A DNA stretch of 13,187 nucleotides from Novosphingopyxis sp038234155 (GCA_038234155.1 JBBSUT010000065.1:1-13187), one strand, 5' to 3'; positions 1 through 7,468 are shown, counted from the stretch's first letter. Notes: generated by a model from the sequence alone, not told the origin. Translations and numbers: made by a program.

Positions 1-998
1 AGCACGATCTTGCCGACATGATCGCCCGCCTCCATGCGCGCATGGGCCGCTGCCGCCTCGGCCAGTGCAAAGCAGGTATCGATGGCGGGGCGCAAATCGC
101 CCTCCTCCACGAACGGCCAGACATTGCGGGCGATCTCGTCCGCCAGCAGCGATTTGAAGCCGATCTCACGCGCCCGCAGCGTCGAACCTGTCAGCACCAG
201 CCGCCGCTGCATGATCTGCATCACCGATATCTCGGCGCTGATCCCGCGCTGAAAGGCGATCGATACATGGCGGCCGTCCGGCGCCAGACAGGCCAGGTTG
301 CGCGGCACATAATCGCCGCCCACCATATCGAGCACGACATGCACACCCTCGCTGTCCGTCAGCCGTGCGATCTCCTCGACAAAATCGTGCGTTTTATAAT
401 TGATCGCCGCGTCCGCGCCCAGATCACGCGCGGCGGCGCATTTCTCGTCCGTTCCGCAGGTGACGAAGACGGTCAGCCCGAACAGCTTGCAAAGCTTTAT
501 CGCCATCGATCCGATGCCGCTGGTGCCGCCATGCACCAGAACGCGCTCGCCTTGCCCGGCATAGCCGCGTTCGAACAGATTGTGCCACACGGTGAACAGC
601 GTCTCGGGCAGCGCGGCGGCCTGCTCCATCGACAGGCCGTCGGGCACGCTCAGGCACTGGCCCGCCGGCGCGGTGCAATATTCGGCATAGCCGCCGCCCG
701 ACACCAGCGCGCAGACCGGCTGACCGAGCATCTCATCACCAACATCGTCGCCCAGCATCACGATCTGGCCCGCGATTTCCAGTCCGGGCAGATCGGACGC
801 ACCGGGCGGCGGCGGATACAGGCCCTTGCGCTGGAGCACATCGGGGCGGTTAACCCCGGCGGCGGCGACGCGGATCAGCACCTCGCCCGGGCCGGGCTTC
901 GGCATCGGACGCTCGGTCAGTTGCAACACGTCGGGATCGCCCGGCGTATCGATGGCCACGCATCGCATGGTTTTCGGAAGATCGGCGCCTCTGCTCAT
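1..998 (-). CDS. NAD(P)H:quinone oxidoreductase, zinc-free MDR family (3' end cut by window)
   Basis: The gene reads leftwards and 332 codons are visible; the last few codons and the stop lie beyond position 1. The product belongs to the quinone oxidoreductase/PIG3 branch of the medium-chain dehydrogenase/reductase superfamily, which reduces quinones with NAD(P)H in the cytoplasm. The GroES-like N-terminal domain covers about residues 10-125 and includes GVNRPDVLQRKGLYPPPPG (48-66). The Rossmann domain carries the nucleotide-binding loop GGTSGIG (157-163), and the 'VLDMVGG' stretch lies near 222-228. The cysteine ligands of zinc alcohol dehydrogenases are not in their usual positions, so this is a zinc-free reductase. 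The family is usually about 325-335 residues, so almost all of it is present. The start at 998 has GAGG about 10 nt upstream; the in-frame ATG at 968 is a less likely alternative. The physiological substrate cannot be told from sequence. Confidence 0.93.
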   Translation of the reverse strand, partial: MSRGADLPKTMRCVAIDTPGDPDVLQLTERPMPKPGPGEVLIRVAAAGVNRPDVLQRKGLYPPPPGASDLPGLEIAGQIVMLGDDVGDEMLGQPVCALVSGGGYAEYCTAPAGQCLSVPDGLSMEQAAALPETLFTVWHNLFERGYAGQGERVLVHGGTSGIGSMAIKLCKLFGLTVFVTCGTDEKCAAARDLGADAAINYKTHDFVEEIARLTDSEGVHVVLDMVGGDYVPRNLACLAPDGRHVSIAFQRGISAEISVMQIMQRRLVLTGSTLRAREIGFKSLLADEIARNVWPFVEEGDLRPAIDTCFALAEAAAAHARMEAGDHVGKIV

Positions 999-1048
999 CG
1001 CAATGCCCTCACTGGCTGGCCGCGGTCCCCGCCGCGACATCGCGCGGA

Positions 1049-1077
1049 GTTATTGACAGACGCTGCGCCCGCGTCAA
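1049..1077 (-). promoter_or_regulatory. Probable sigma70-type promoter of the quinone oxidoreductase gene
   Basis: On the minus strand TTGACG (1077-1072) and AATAAC (1054-1049) are separated by exactly 17 nt. They match the -35 consensus at 5 of 6 and the -10 consensus at 4 of 6 positions. The predicted transcript would start near 1042, leaving a leader of about 44 nt that holds the ribosome binding site. The site overlaps the plus-strand promoter candidate almost completely. Confidence 0.5.
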
Positions 1078-1081
1078 CATT
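1053..1081 (+). promoter_or_regulatory. Possible promoter of the DUF1192 gene
   Basis: A perfect TTGACA (1053-1058) is followed after 17 nt by AACATT (1076-1081), a weak -10 with 3 of 6 matches. A start 7 nt after the -10 falls on the A of the ATG at 1088, which would give a leaderless mRNA. No Shine-Dalgarno sequence lies in front of that ATG. The strength of the -10 is the weak point. Confidence 0.38.
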
Positions 1082-1087
1082 TCCCCC

Positions 1088-1279
1088 ATGACCGAGCCCG
1101 ACGAAACGCGCCCCTCCGCCCCGCTGACGCAGCTGTTGCGCGAGGATCTGGACCCGCTGTCGCTGGCGGAACTCGACGCGCGGATTGGCGCGCTGCAAAG
1201 CGAGATCGCACGGTGCGAAAAGCGCAAGAACGCCGCCGCAGCGCATCGCTCCAGCGCCGACGCCTTGTTCCGCAAATAG
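1088..1279 (+). CDS. DUF1192 family small protein
   Basis: This 63-residue protein matches the short alphaproteobacterial DUF1192 family, whose function I do not know. It carries the family-like core 'LTQLLREDLDPLSLAELDAR' (about 14-33), followed by a heptad-like stretch rich in Glu, Lys and Arg (about 34-50) that is probably an alpha helix or short coiled coil. There is no signal peptide or membrane segment, so it should be cytoplasmic. It lies divergent from the quinone oxidoreductase and 127 bp upstream of clpA on the same strand. A shared transcript with clpA is possible but not shown. There is no ribosome binding site before the ATG. Recognition rests on length, position and the central 'LSLAELDARI' pattern. 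Confidence 0.8.
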   Translation: MTEPDETRPSAPLTQLLREDLDPLSLAELDARIGALQSEIARCEKRKNAAAAHRSSADALFRK

Positions 1280-1288
1280 CCGCACCCG

Positions 1289-1319
1289 TTGAAACCGGGC
1301 CCGGCATTTCCGACATTAT
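1289..1319 (+). promoter_or_regulatory. Weak promoter candidate for clpA
   Basis: In the 127-bp gap before clpA, TTGAAA (1289-1294) is followed after 19 nt by CATTAT (1314-1319, 4 of 6 matches). The spacing is longer than ideal. A second motif, CTTGAA at 1321-1326, resembles the -35 half of heat-shock (RpoH) promoters, but no convincing CCCCAT-type -10 follows. Promoter location is therefore uncertain. Confidence 0.2.
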
Positions 1320-1406
1320 CCTTGAACAGACGCGAAAGCAGGTCATCATGGCCGGCGACAGCGCGCACCCAATCGCGGCTCCCCGGCCGCACCGGAGATT
1401 TTCTCA

Positions 1407-3734
1407 ATGCCCAGCTTCACCGAATCGCTCGAAAAAACCCTGCATCAGGCGCTGCTCAACGCGTCTGATCGGCGCCATGAATATGCCACGCTGGAGCATC
1501 TGCTGCTCGCGCTGGTGGACGACAACGATGCCGCAAAGGTGATGCAGAGCTGCGGCGTCGATCTGGCAGACATTAGCGAGGCGGTGTCCGCTTATCTGGA
1601 TACCGAGCTCGATAGCCTGCGCGTGACGGGAAAGAAGGTCGATCCCTCCCCCACCAGCGGGTTTCAGCGCGTGGTGCAGCGCGCCATCCTGCATGTGCAA
1701 AGCTCGGGCAAAGACCTTGTCACGGGCGCGAATGTTCTGGTCGCCCTGTTTTCAGAGCGGGAGAGCTATGCCGTGTATTTCCTGCAGCAGCAGGACATGA
1801 GCCGGCTCGATGCGGTCAGCTATATCAGCCATGGTGTGGGCAAGAACGGCGACGGCGACGGTTCCGACGAGCCGTCCGAACCGAGCGAAAAATCCGAGGA
1901 GAAGGAAGGCAAAACCAAGAAGGACGGCGCGCTCGAACAGTTTACCGTCGATCTCAACGCCAAGGCTGCGCTGGGCAAGATCGATCCGCTGATCGGGCGT
2001 TCTCTCGAGGTTGACCGCACCATCCAGATCCTGTGCCGCCGCTCAAAGAACAACCCGCTCTATGTGGGCGAACCGGGCGTGGGCAAGACCGCGATCGCCG
2101 AGGGGCTGGCGCGCCGCATCCATGAAGGTCAGGTGCCCGATGTGCTGAAGGAAGCGGTGATCTACTCGCTCGACATGGGCGCATTGCTTGCCGGCACGCG
2201 CTATCGCGGCGATTTCGAGGAACGGCTGAAATCGGTCGTCTCCGAGCTCGAGAAGCTGCCGCATGCGGTGCTGTTCATCGACGAGATTCACACGGTGATC
2301 GGTGCGGGCGCGACGAGCGGCGGTGCGATGGATGCCTCGAATCTGCTGAAACCCGCGCTCTCCAACGGCTCGATCCGCTGCGTCGGCTCGACCACCTACA
2401 AGGAATTTCGCAACCATTTCGAAAAGGACCGCGCGCTGCTGCGCCGGTTCCAGAAAATCGATATCAACGAACCGACAATCGAGGACACGGTGAAAATTCT
2501 CGCCGGGCTGCGCTCCGCGTTCGAAGAGCATCACAACGTCAAATATACGCCCGATGCCATCCGCAGCGCGGTGGAACTTTCGGCGCGCTACATCAACGAC
2601 CGCAAGCTGCCGGACAAGGCGATCGACGTGATCGACGAGGTCGGCGCGATGCAGATGCTGCTGCCGCCCAGCCGCCGCCGCAAGATGATTACCCCGACCG
2701 AGATCGAAAAGGTGATCGCCACGATGGCGCGCATCCCGCCCAAGCAGGTGTCGAGCGACGACAAATCCTCGCTCGCCAGTCTGGACGCCGATCTGAAGCG
2801 CGTGGTGTTCGGCCAGAACAACGCGATCGAGACCTTGTCCTCGGCGATCAAGCTGAGCCGGGCCGGCCTGCGCGATCCAGACAAGCCGATCGGCAATTAT
2901 CTTTTCAGCGGCCCGACCGGCGTTGGCAAGACCGAGGTGGCACGCCAGCTCGCCGCGATCCTGGGTATTCCGCTGAAGCGGTTCGACATGAGCGAATATA
3001 TGGAACGCCACAGCGTCTCGCGGCTGATCGGCGCGCCTCCCGGCTATGTCGGCTATGATCAGGGCGGCCTGCTGACCGATGCCGTGGATCAGAACCCGCA
3101 CAGCGTGCTGCTGCTCGACGAGATCGAAAAGGCACATCCCGATCTGTTCAATATCTTGCTGCAGGTGATGGACAATGGTCGGCTCACCGATCACCATGGC
3201 AAGACGGTCGATTTCCGCAACGTCATCCTGATCATGACAACCAATGCCGGCGCGAGCGACATGGCCAAGGAAGGCATCGGTTTCGGCACCAATATCTCCA
3301 AGGAAGACGCCAGCGAGGAGGCGGTGAAGCAGCTGTTCTCGCCCGAATTCCGCAACCGTCTCGATGCGATCGTGCCGTTCGCCTATCTGCCGACCGAAGT
3401 GGTCAGCCGCGTGGTCGAAAAGTTCATCCTGCAGCTGGAAATGCAGCTGGAGGACCAGAACGTCCACATCAGCCTGGACGACGAGGCCAAGAATTGGCTG
3501 ACGACACGAGGATATGACCGGCTTTACGGCGCGCGGCCGATGAGCCGGCTGATCCAGGAGAAGCTCAAGCAGCCGCTTGCCGAGGAACTGCTGTTCGGCA
3601 AGCTGGAACATGGCGGCGAAGTCAGCGTGCGGATCAAGGACGGCGAACCGGCCTTTGAGATTACACCCGCCCCGCCCAGAGCCAAAGGCAAGAAGAAGAA
3701 AGCCAAGCCCAAAAAGCCGAGCGCGGCGCAATAG
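1407..3734 (+). CDS. clpA: ATP-dependent Clp protease ATP-binding subunit ClpA
   Basis: This is the 775-residue AAA+ unfoldase that feeds substrates, including ClpS-delivered N-degron proteins, into the ClpP peptidase in the cytoplasm. Domains in order: Clp N-domain repeats (about 1-140); an acidic Ser/Glu/Lys-rich linker (145-173); D1 with Walker A GEPGVGKT (221-228) and Walker B VLFIDEIH (288-295); D2 with Walker A GPTGVGKT (502-509) and Walker B VLLLDEIEK (567-575). The ClpP-docking loop motif IGF is at 624-626, and the sensor-2 region GARPMSR at 708-714. There is no long ClpB-type coiled-coil middle domain, which excludes ClpB; the length suits ClpA. The C-terminus carries an unusual run rich in Lys and Pro (757-775). 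GGAGA (1394-1398) sits 8 nt before the ATG and supports the start. clpS, often adjacent to clpA, is not in this window. Confidence 0.97.
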   Translation: MPSFTESLEKTLHQALLNASDRRHEYATLEHLLLALVDDNDAAKVMQSCGVDLADISEAVSAYLDTELDSLRVTGKKVDPSPTSGFQRVVQRAILHVQSSGKDLVTGANVLVALFSERESYAVYFLQQQDMSRLDAVSYISHGVGKNGDGDGSDEPSEPSEKSEEKEGKTKKDGALEQFTVDLNAKAALGKIDPLIGRSLEVDRTIQILCRRSKNNPLYVGEPGVGKTAIAEGLARRIHEGQVPDVLKEAVIYSLDMGALLAGTRYRGDFEERLKSVVSELEKLPHAVLFIDEIHTVIGAGATSGGAMDASNLLKPALSNGSIRCVGSTTYKEFRNHFEKDRALLRRFQKIDINEPTIEDTVKILAGLRSAFEEHHNVKYTPDAIRSAVELSARYINDRKLPDKAIDVIDEVGAMQMLLPPSRRRKMITPTEIEKVIATMARIPPKQVSSDDKSSLASLDADLKRVVFGQNNAIETLSSAIKLSRAGLRDPDKPIGNYLFSGPTGVGKTEVARQLAAILGIPLKRFDMSEYMERHSVSRLIGAPPGYVGYDQGGLLTDAVDQNPHSVLLLDEIEKAHPDLFNILLQVMDNGRLTDHHGKTVDFRNVILIMTTNAGASDMAKEGIGFGTNISKEDASEEAVKQLFSPEFRNRLDAIVPFAYLPTEVVSRVVEKFILQLEMQLEDQNVHISLDDEAKNWLTTRGYDRLYGARPMSRLIQEKLKQPLAEELLFGKLEHGGEVSVRIKDGEPAFEITPAPPRAKGKKKKAKPKKPSAAQ

Positions 3735-3739
3735 GCGTG

Positions 3740-3775
3740 CAAGGGGGCGGCGTACCGATTGCCCCGCCGCTCTTG
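3740..3775 (+). terminator. Hairpin just after clpA (weak terminator or processing site)
   Basis: Five bases after the clpA stop, CAAGGGGGCGGCG (3740-3752) can pair with CGCCGCTCTTG (3765-3775) around a 12-nt loop. The inner 8 bp include one G-T pair, and the outer CAAG/CTTG pairs across a small bulge. It is not followed by a run of T, so it may be a weak terminator, a Rho-related element or a stabiliser of the clpA mRNA 3' end. It ends 17 bp before the next gene. Confidence 0.3.
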
Positions 3776-3792
3776 TTCCTGGCCGGCAATAT

Positions 3793-4455
3793 ATGAGCGG
3801 CCACGGCACCGTCATCCTGCTGCATGGTTTCTTCATGCGGCCGATCACGCTGCTGCCGGTGGAGCGGGCGCTGCGTCAGGCCGGTTATGCCACGATGGCG
3901 CCGCCCTATCGATCGCGGCTGCATCCGCTCGAACAGATTGTCGAGGACCTGCTGCCGGTGCTGCGTTGCGCCGAGGATGGTCCGGTGCATTTCGTTACCC
4001 ACAGCATGGGCGGCCTTGTCGCGCGCGCGCTGATCGCCCGGGCGCGGCCGCAGCGGATCGGCAAGGTGGTGATGCTGGGCCCGCCCCATGCCGGCAGCGA
4101 GTGGATCGACCTCTTGGCCCGGGCGCGCATCGCGCGTGCATATTTCGGCCCGGCCGAGGATGTGCTGTCGCGGCGCCGCCCGGAGCGGTTGGAAAAGCTG
4201 ATGGGGACGGTCGATTATCCCGTCGGTATCATCGCGGGAGACCGGCCTTATGGCGTGCCGATCCTGTCCGGACGGATCATGCCCGGCCCGCACGATGGCA
4301 AGGTGTCGGTGGCATCGACGCATCTGCCGGGCGAAACCGACCATATTGTCCTGCCCGTTTCGCACGGCGGCATGATCTGGAACGATGGCGTGCAGAAGCA
4401 GGTCGTGCGGTTCCTGCGCAGCGGCGCGTTCGATCATCCCGCGCCAAAGCTGTGA
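3793..4455 (+). CDS. Alpha/beta hydrolase, lipase/esterase-like
   Basis: This 220-residue protein has the alpha/beta-hydrolase fold. The oxyanion-hole segment HGF (11-13) follows the first core strand. The nucleophile elbow THSMGG (69-74) places Ser71. Likely partners of the triad are Asp168 in 'PHDGKVSV' and His191 in 'VSHGGMIWN'. The overall pattern is that of lipase-like proteins with a short cap. There is no signal peptide, so a cytoplasmic esterase or acylhydrolase role is likeliest; the substrate is unknown. The start at 3793 is chosen because the fold begins directly after it. The frame stays open upstream to 3577, but that part lies inside clpA and has no domain. No clear Shine-Dalgarno sequence precedes the ATG. 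It is 58 bp downstream of clpA and may be co-transcribed, with the intervening hairpin lowering its expression. Confidence 0.85.
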   Translation: MSGHGTVILLHGFFMRPITLLPVERALRQAGYATMAPPYRSRLHPLEQIVEDLLPVLRCAEDGPVHFVTHSMGGLVARALIARARPQRIGKVVMLGPPHAGSEWIDLLARARIARAYFGPAEDVLSRRRPERLEKLMGTVDYPVGIIAGDRPYGVPILSGRIMPGPHDGKVSVASTHLPGETDHIVLPVSHGGMIWNDGVQKQVVRFLRSGAFDHPAPKL

Positions 4456-4500
4456 GTGATGGCAAAACCAATCACGTTGAGCCGCGCGGGCAGCCGCCCG
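4456..4500 (+). terminator. Two small hairpins after the hydrolase gene
   Basis: Directly after the hydrolase stop, GTGATGG (4456-4462) pairs with CC-A-ATCAC (4468-4475) around a 5-nt loop. A GC-rich hairpin follows, CGGGC (4487-4491) with GCCCG (4496-4500) and a 4-nt loop. Neither has a T tract. They could end the clpA-hydrolase transcript, but this is weak evidence. Confidence 0.22.
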
Positions 4501-4556
4501 GCTGCAGGGCACCGGGCCTTCAGCCGGCTATCGTCTCATCGCGCGCCAAATCCCCT

Positions 4557-4583
4557 TTGCGCTATCTGTCTTAATTCGATAAT
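4557..4583 (+). promoter_or_regulatory. Probable promoter of the penicillin-binding protein gene
   Basis: GATAAT (4578-4583) matches the -10 consensus at 5 of 6 positions and lies in an AT-rich patch that is unusual for this region. The -35 is poor: TTGCGC (4557-4562) at 15-nt spacing is the best match. The predicted start near 4590 is only about 3 nt before the ATG at 4593. Confidence 0.4.
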
Positions 4584-4592
4584 ACAGCTCGG

Positions 4593-6752
4593 ATGATCGA
4601 CGATATTCGCGATACGCCCGGCGGCTGGCCGCGCGGCCCGGCCCCCTTGCCGTCCGGTGAATGGGATGATTATGGTGCCGACGCCGCGCCGCTGCCGTTG
4701 CCGGAAGAGCCGGGGCCCCGGCGTGGCTGGTTGCGCCGTCACTGGCGCTGGCGCTATCTGAAATGGGCGACCTATGCCGCGTTCGCGCTGCTGGTGGTGG
4801 TGCTCGGCTGGCTGATAATGTTCGTGCCCGTCTCGCGCACCGCGCAGCCGCTGGTGCCGCCGCAAATCGTGCTCGAAACGCGCGACGGCACGCCGATCGC
4901 GCGCAAGGGGCCGATCATGGCCGAGCCGGTCAGGATCGCCAGGCTGCCGCGCCATGTGGTCGAAGCGTTCACCGCGGTCGAGGATCGCCGGTTTTACCAT
5001 CACTGGGGTATCGATCCGCAAGGCATAGCGCGCGCCCTGTGGAATAATGTGCGCGCGGGCGGCGCGCAGCAGGGCGGCAGCACCATCACCCAGCAGCTCG
5101 CCAAGCTCAGCTATCTGAAGCTCGATCGCACGATGGGCCGCAAGCTCAAGGAGGTGCCGATATCGTTCTGGCTGGAGGCGTGGCTGACCAAGGACCAGAT
5201 CCTGGAGCGCTATCTTTCCAACGCCTATTTTGGCGACAATGTGTACGGGCTGCGCGCCGCTTCCATGCACTATTTCTATCGCCAGCCGGAGCGCCTTACG
5301 CTCACCCAGGCCGCCATGCTGGCCGGGCTGGTCAAGGCACCGTCCACGCTCGCCCCCACCCGCAATTACAAAGGTGCTGTGGCGCGCGAAAAGGTGGTGC
5401 TGCAGGCCATGGCCTATGCCGGGTTCATGACGCCCGACGCGGCGCGCGCGGTCAAGCCCGCCGTCGTCGATCACCGCCCGTCGGCATCCATGCCCGCGGG
5501 CTCCTATTTTGCTGACTGGGCGCTGGACCAGGCGCGCGCGGTAACCGAGGATGCGGGGTATGAGACGGTCACCATCCGCACCACGCAGGACCGGCAGTTG
5601 CAGCGGCTGGCAGAGCGGATCACGCGGCGATCGGTCCCCGCTGGCGCAGAGGTGGCGCTGGTTGCCATGCGGACCAATGGCGATGTGGTGGCGATGGTTG
5701 GGGGCAAGGACTACGATCGCTCCAAGTTCAACCGCGCGGTACAGGCCCGCCGCCAGCCCGGCTCGACGTTCAAGCTGATCGTCTATCTCGCAGCATTGCA
5801 GAGCGGCATGACGCCGGACACGCTGGTTGACGACAGCGCGATCACGACCGGAGACTATCGGCCGGAAAATGCCGGCAAACGCTATCGCGGACAGATCACC
5901 CTGCGCGATGCGTTCGCCGCCTCCAGCAACGTTGTCGCGGTCAAGCTGTACAGCCAGTTGGGGAGCAAGGCGGTCGGCCGTGCCGCCAGGTCGCTCGGCA
6001 TCACCGAACCGCTGCCCGCCAACGCCAGCGTGGCGCTGGGATCGGCAGGGGTCAGCCTGCTCGATCTTACCGCCGCCTTTGCTGGTGTGGCCGCCGATTA
6101 TGCGCCGGTGGAGCCGCACGCCATCCCGCGCGAGGAGAAGGGCTTTCTGGGCCGTCTGCTCGACGGGCGGGAGGATATTGGCGCGCGCACCCGGGCGCAG
6201 CTGCGCGATCTGCTGGCCGCCAACGTATCGAGCGGCACCGGCCGCGCCGCGGGTCTCGCCATCCCCGCCTTTGGCAAGACCGGCACCAGCCAGGACAGCC
6301 GCGACGCGCTGTTCGTGGGTTTTGCCGGCGATCTGATTGTGGGCGTATGGATCGGCCGGGATGACAACAGCTCGCTCGGCCGTGCCAGCGGCGGCGGCAT
6401 TCCGGCACGCATGTGGCGGGATTTCATGATGGGGGCCATCCCCGGCGCCGCGCCGCGCGCGCCGCCGCCGCCGGAGCCCGAGCCCGCGCCGGATCTTATC
6501 CCGGACGTCGATCTTCCGCCTGAAATCCAGTTCGATCCGGACCAGGGTTTGGTGATTGATGGTGATATCGGCGGCAACAATGTCCGCATCGATCGCGGCG
6601 GGCTGCGCATCGATCCGGGGGCCGAAACGCAGCGCCGGCTGGACCAGATCGACCAGCGGCGGCAGCAAATTCAGCGCGCGGTGGATGCGGCGTCCCTGCA
6701 GGCCGAGGAACAGGCTCGTCGGAACGAGCAGACAGCGGGCCCGCAGCGCTGA
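4593..6752 (+). CDS. Bifunctional class A penicillin-binding protein (PBP1A family)
   Basis: This 719-residue inner-membrane enzyme polymerises glycan strands from lipid II and cross-links peptides in the periplasm. It has a cytoplasmic Pro/Arg-rich N-terminus (1-56) and one transmembrane segment (about 58-80). The GT51 glycosyltransferase domain shows EDRRFYHHWGID (130-141, catalytic Glu130), GGSTITQQLAK (161-171) and a likely second catalytic Glu187 in RKLKE. The transpeptidase domain shows STFK (391-394, nucleophile Ser391), SSN (444-446) and KTGT (562-565). After about residue 615 comes a Pro-rich, acidic tail ending in a Gln/Arg/Glu-rich helix (about 676-714). In the usual 'YLN' motif of GT51 the sequence reads YLSN (207-210). 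No ribosome binding site precedes the ATG, though the transmembrane segment and short N-tail fit this start. It appears to be a single-gene unit. Confidence 0.95.
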   Translation: MIDDIRDTPGGWPRGPAPLPSGEWDDYGADAAPLPLPEEPGPRRGWLRRHWRWRYLKWATYAAFALLVVVLGWLIMFVPVSRTAQPLVPPQIVLETRDGTPIARKGPIMAEPVRIARLPRHVVEAFTAVEDRRFYHHWGIDPQGIARALWNNVRAGGAQQGGSTITQQLAKLSYLKLDRTMGRKLKEVPISFWLEAWLTKDQILERYLSNAYFGDNVYGLRAASMHYFYRQPERLTLTQAAMLAGLVKAPSTLAPTRNYKGAVAREKVVLQAMAYAGFMTPDAARAVKPAVVDHRPSASMPAGSYFADWALDQARAVTEDAGYETVTIRTTQDRQLQRLAERITRRSVPAGAEVALVAMRTNGDVVAMVGGKDYDRSKFNRAVQARRQPGSTFKLIVYLAALQSGMTPDTLVDDSAITTGDYRPENAGKRYRGQITLRDAFAASSNVVAVKLYSQLGSKAVGRAARSLGITEPLPANASVALGSAGVSLLDLTAAFAGVAADYAPVEPHAIPREEKGFLGRLLDGREDIGARTRAQLRDLLAANVSSGTGRAAGLAIPAFGKTGTSQDSRDALFVGFAGDLIVGVWIGRDDNSSLGRASGGGIPARMWRDFMMGAIPGAAPRAPPPPEPEPAPDLIPDVDLPPEIQFDPDQGLVIDGDIGGNNVRIDRGGLRIDPGAETQRRLDQIDQRRQQIQRAVDAASLQAEEQARRNEQTAGPQR

Positions 6753-6757
6753 CCGTA

Positions 6758-6799
6758 GCGGTAACGCCGGCATATTTCTGATGTGTTTTCGGTTACCGC
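6758..6799. repeat. 8-bp inverted repeat between the PBP and GST genes
   Basis: GCGGTAAC (6758-6765) and GTTACCGC (6792-6799) are perfect inverted copies separated by 26 bp. They fill most of the 83-bp gap after the PBP stop. They could be a regulator-binding site for the downstream GST gene or a weak stem-loop in the mRNA. There is no T tract after the second arm. Confidence 0.3.
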
Positions 6800-6835
6800 C
6801 GCCAATCTAACAGAACCGCCACCGGGAGACAGATC

Positions 6836-7468
6836 ATGGCCGATATCGATTTTTATACCAACCCCATGTCGCGCGGCCAGATCATCCGCTGGGCTCTGCA
6901 CGAAGTCGCCGCCGATTATGAGCAGCATATTCTGGACTATGGCGGCGCCATTAGAAGCGCCGACTATCTGGCCATCAATCCGATGGGCAAAGTGCCCGCT
7001 ATCGTTTGCGGCAAGGATATCGTCACCGAATGCGCGGCGATCTGCGCCTATCTCGCCGAGGCCTATGCGGAGGCCGGTCAGATGCCCCAGGCGCATGAGC
7101 GAGCGGATTATTATCGCTGGATGTTCTATGCGGCCGGGCCGGTCGAGCAGGCGATTGTCGCCAATGCGATGGGCTGGAGCGTGCCGGACGACAAGCAGGC
7201 CATGGTCGGCTTCGGCAACTATGACCGCGTCGTCGATGTGCTGGACGATTTTCTGCAGGGCCGCGATTATGTGTGCGGAGACCGTTTCACCATGGCCGAC
7301 GTTTATTTCGGATCGCAGATTGTGTGGGGCGTGGAATTCGGCAGCTTGCCCAAACGCGGCAGTTTTGACGCCTATGCCGATCGGCTGAGGGCGCGCCCCG
7401 CCCACCGCTCTGCAAAGGCGATCGACACGGGGTTAATCGCCAGCATGCAGAGCAGCAGCAGCGGCTAG
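6836..7468 (+). CDS. Glutathione S-transferase family protein
   Basis: This 210-residue protein has the two-domain cytosolic GST fold, whose members conjugate glutathione to electrophiles or reduce peroxides. The thioredoxin-like N-terminal domain (about 1-78) starts FYTNPMSRG, where Ser12 is the probable activating residue. It continues with INPMGKVPAI (47-56, containing the cis-Pro54) and VTECAAICAYLAE (63-75, Glu65 binding the glutathione gamma-glutamyl group). The helical C-terminal domain carries GDRFTMADVYFG (148-159), the conserved folding motif. The tail ends in a Ser run. The ATG at 6836 is preceded by GGGAG about 9 nt upstream, which fixes the start. It stands alone, convergent with the lipoprotein gene 25 bp away. 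The natural substrate is not predictable. Confidence 0.92.
   Translation: MADIDFYTNPMSRGQIIRWALHEVAADYEQHILDYGGAIRSADYLAINPMGKVPAIVCGKDIVTECAAICAYLAEAYAEAGQMPQAHERADYYRWMFYAAGPVEQAIVANAMGWSVPDDKQAMVGFGNYDRVVDVLDDFLQGRDYVCGDRFTMADVYFGSQIVWGVEFGSLPKRGSFDAYADRLRARPAHRSAKAIDTGLIASMQSSSSG

Noticed and set aside
18..1091. A 357-codon plus-strand open frame at the left end
   Set aside because: The minus strand reads a complete quinone oxidoreductase here with a ribosome binding site and promoter; the plus-strand frame is its shadow.
1407..3734. Reading ClpA as ClpB
   Set aside because: The long coiled-coil middle domain of ClpB is missing, an IGF ClpP-docking loop is present, and the length of 775 residues fits ClpA.
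3577..3792. Longer start for the alpha/beta hydrolase
   Set aside because: The added 72 residues overlap clpA, are Arg/Pro-rich and carry no domain; the fold begins right after the ATG at 3793.
2043..3848. A 601-codon open frame on the minus strand opposite clpA
   Set aside because: It lies fully antisense to the conserved D1 and D2 domains of ClpA, shows no recognisable motif and has low-complexity composition.
4536..6773. A 745-codon open frame on the minus strand opposite the PBP gene
   Set aside because: It is antisense to a gene with all GT51 and transpeptidase motifs. Its translation is rich in Arg, His and Ala with no domain, as expected from the third-position GC bias of the opposite strand.
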